From an uncultured Lachnospiraceae bacterium (GTDB lineage Bacteria > Bacillota > Clostridia > Lachnospirales > Lachnospiraceae), in the NCBI GenBank assembly GCA_910586255.1, contig CAJUHR010000011.1:52010-90568 (forward strand): a DNA stretch of 38,559 bases, given 5' to 3'. The position numbers and the translations under genes are program-made. The notes beneath the pieces were generated by a model. That model did no database searches. It saw only the letters and a program-made list of their open reading frames with translations, and was not told the DNA's origin. Each line of letters starts with the position of its first letter. Position 1 is the first letter of the stretch. Of this stretch, positions 38,414 through 38,559 are shown in pieces.

Positions 38414-38559
38414 TTATTCCTGCTCCGCTTTCCCCGGCTTTTGCCGTGTTTCTGTCGGCTTTTGCTCCGATTTCTCCAGCTTCTGCCATGTTTCTACCGG
38501 CTTTTGCCCTGCTTCCTCCGGCTTCTGCTGTCTTTCTGCCGGCCTCTGCCCTGCTTCCT
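38414..38559 (-). CDS. 3' end of a gene encoding a seven-residue QKPxExx repeat tail (cut by window edge)
   Basis: The last 47 codons of a minus-strand gene, ending with TAA at 38414-38416, are visible. They are open in one frame and consist of a seven-residue repeat of the form Q-K-P-x-E-x-x, with six units in register, so the DNA has a 21-bp period. It is hydrophilic, charged and proline-bearing, like surface-protein stalks or the tails of cell-envelope proteins. It ends 65 bp before the SipW-dependent protein and is on the same strand, probably cotranscribed. The body of the gene lies outside the window, so its function is unknown; a membrane or signal-peptidase-like partner would be expected in this setting. 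Confidence 0.7.
   Translation of the reverse strand, partial: EAGQRPAERQQKPEEAGQKPVETWQKLEKSEQKPTETRQKPGKAEQE

Noticed and set aside
1..38559. tRNA, rRNA or CRISPR loci
   Set aside because: I saw no cloverleaf-type sequences, no rRNA stretches and no repeat-spacer arrays; without a covariance search a small RNA could still be missed.

Overview
The window reads as a chromosomal segment of an anaerobic, low-to-mid GC Firmicute, most likely a Lachnospiraceae-type gut clostridium. The reasons are the rimP-nusA-ylxR-ylxQ-infB order, strong AGGAGG ribosome sites, a rubrerythrin, small families that I associate with this group (DUF6062, DUF5721-like), a SipW-dependent sortase substrate and a BMP-type nucleoside importer. 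Almost every gene is on the minus strand; the only intact plus-strand gene is a GntR regulator at 3448-4161.

Layout, low to high coordinates. 1-3283: transcription/translation operon (infB truncated by the window edge) with its promoter and a leader hairpin. 3379-4294: divergent GntR regulator and a shared terminator. 4354-9665: housekeeping run scpA-scpB-dut-TPR membrane protein-hflX-small membrane protein, with a good promoter before scpA. 9684-15585: TRAP transporter (dctP, dctQ, dctM) followed by an IolB-like isomerase and an IolE-like TIM-barrel protein, preceded by a FadR-type GntR regulator; a perfect 14-bp palindrome lies inside the dctP promoter spacer. 15679-19596: PAP2 membrane phosphatase, metallophosphoesterase, HAD phosphatase, rubrerythrin with a possible PerR box, and a cysteine-rich DUF6062 protein. 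19721-21208: a decayed patch with a frameshifted MmgE/PrpD remnant, an IS4-type transposase fragment and a small membrane-protein remnant.

21315-35908: DUF5721-like protein, PPIase lipoprotein, Cof-type HAD phosphatase, then an amidohydrolase of the methylthioadenosine/S-adenosylhomocysteine deaminase type, two permeases, a double-NBD ATPase and a binding lipoprotein (a complete nucleoside ABC importer), MtnA-type isomerase, an AAA-ATPase/PD-(D/E)XK protein that looks inserted, zinc alcohol dehydrogenase, class II aldolase, histidine phosphatase and a mini-Smr protein. Importer, deaminase, isomerase, aldolase and dehydrogenase together suggest salvage of 5'-methylthioadenosine and 5'-deoxyadenosine, the nucleoside by-products of SAM enzymes, by a variant of the DHAP shunt. 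This is the most interesting system in the window, and it is an inference from family membership and gene order. 36089-38559: an unknown 173-aa protein, a TasA/BsaA-like SipW-dependent protein with an LPKTG anchor, and the 3' end of a gene encoding a seven-residue repeat tail.

Other unexplained signals are a motif (GAACTGTTAC and close variants) that recurs in several gene gaps, often as part of an inverted repeat, and in-frame tandem repeats in the tails or linkers of IF-2, NusA and the TPR protein.
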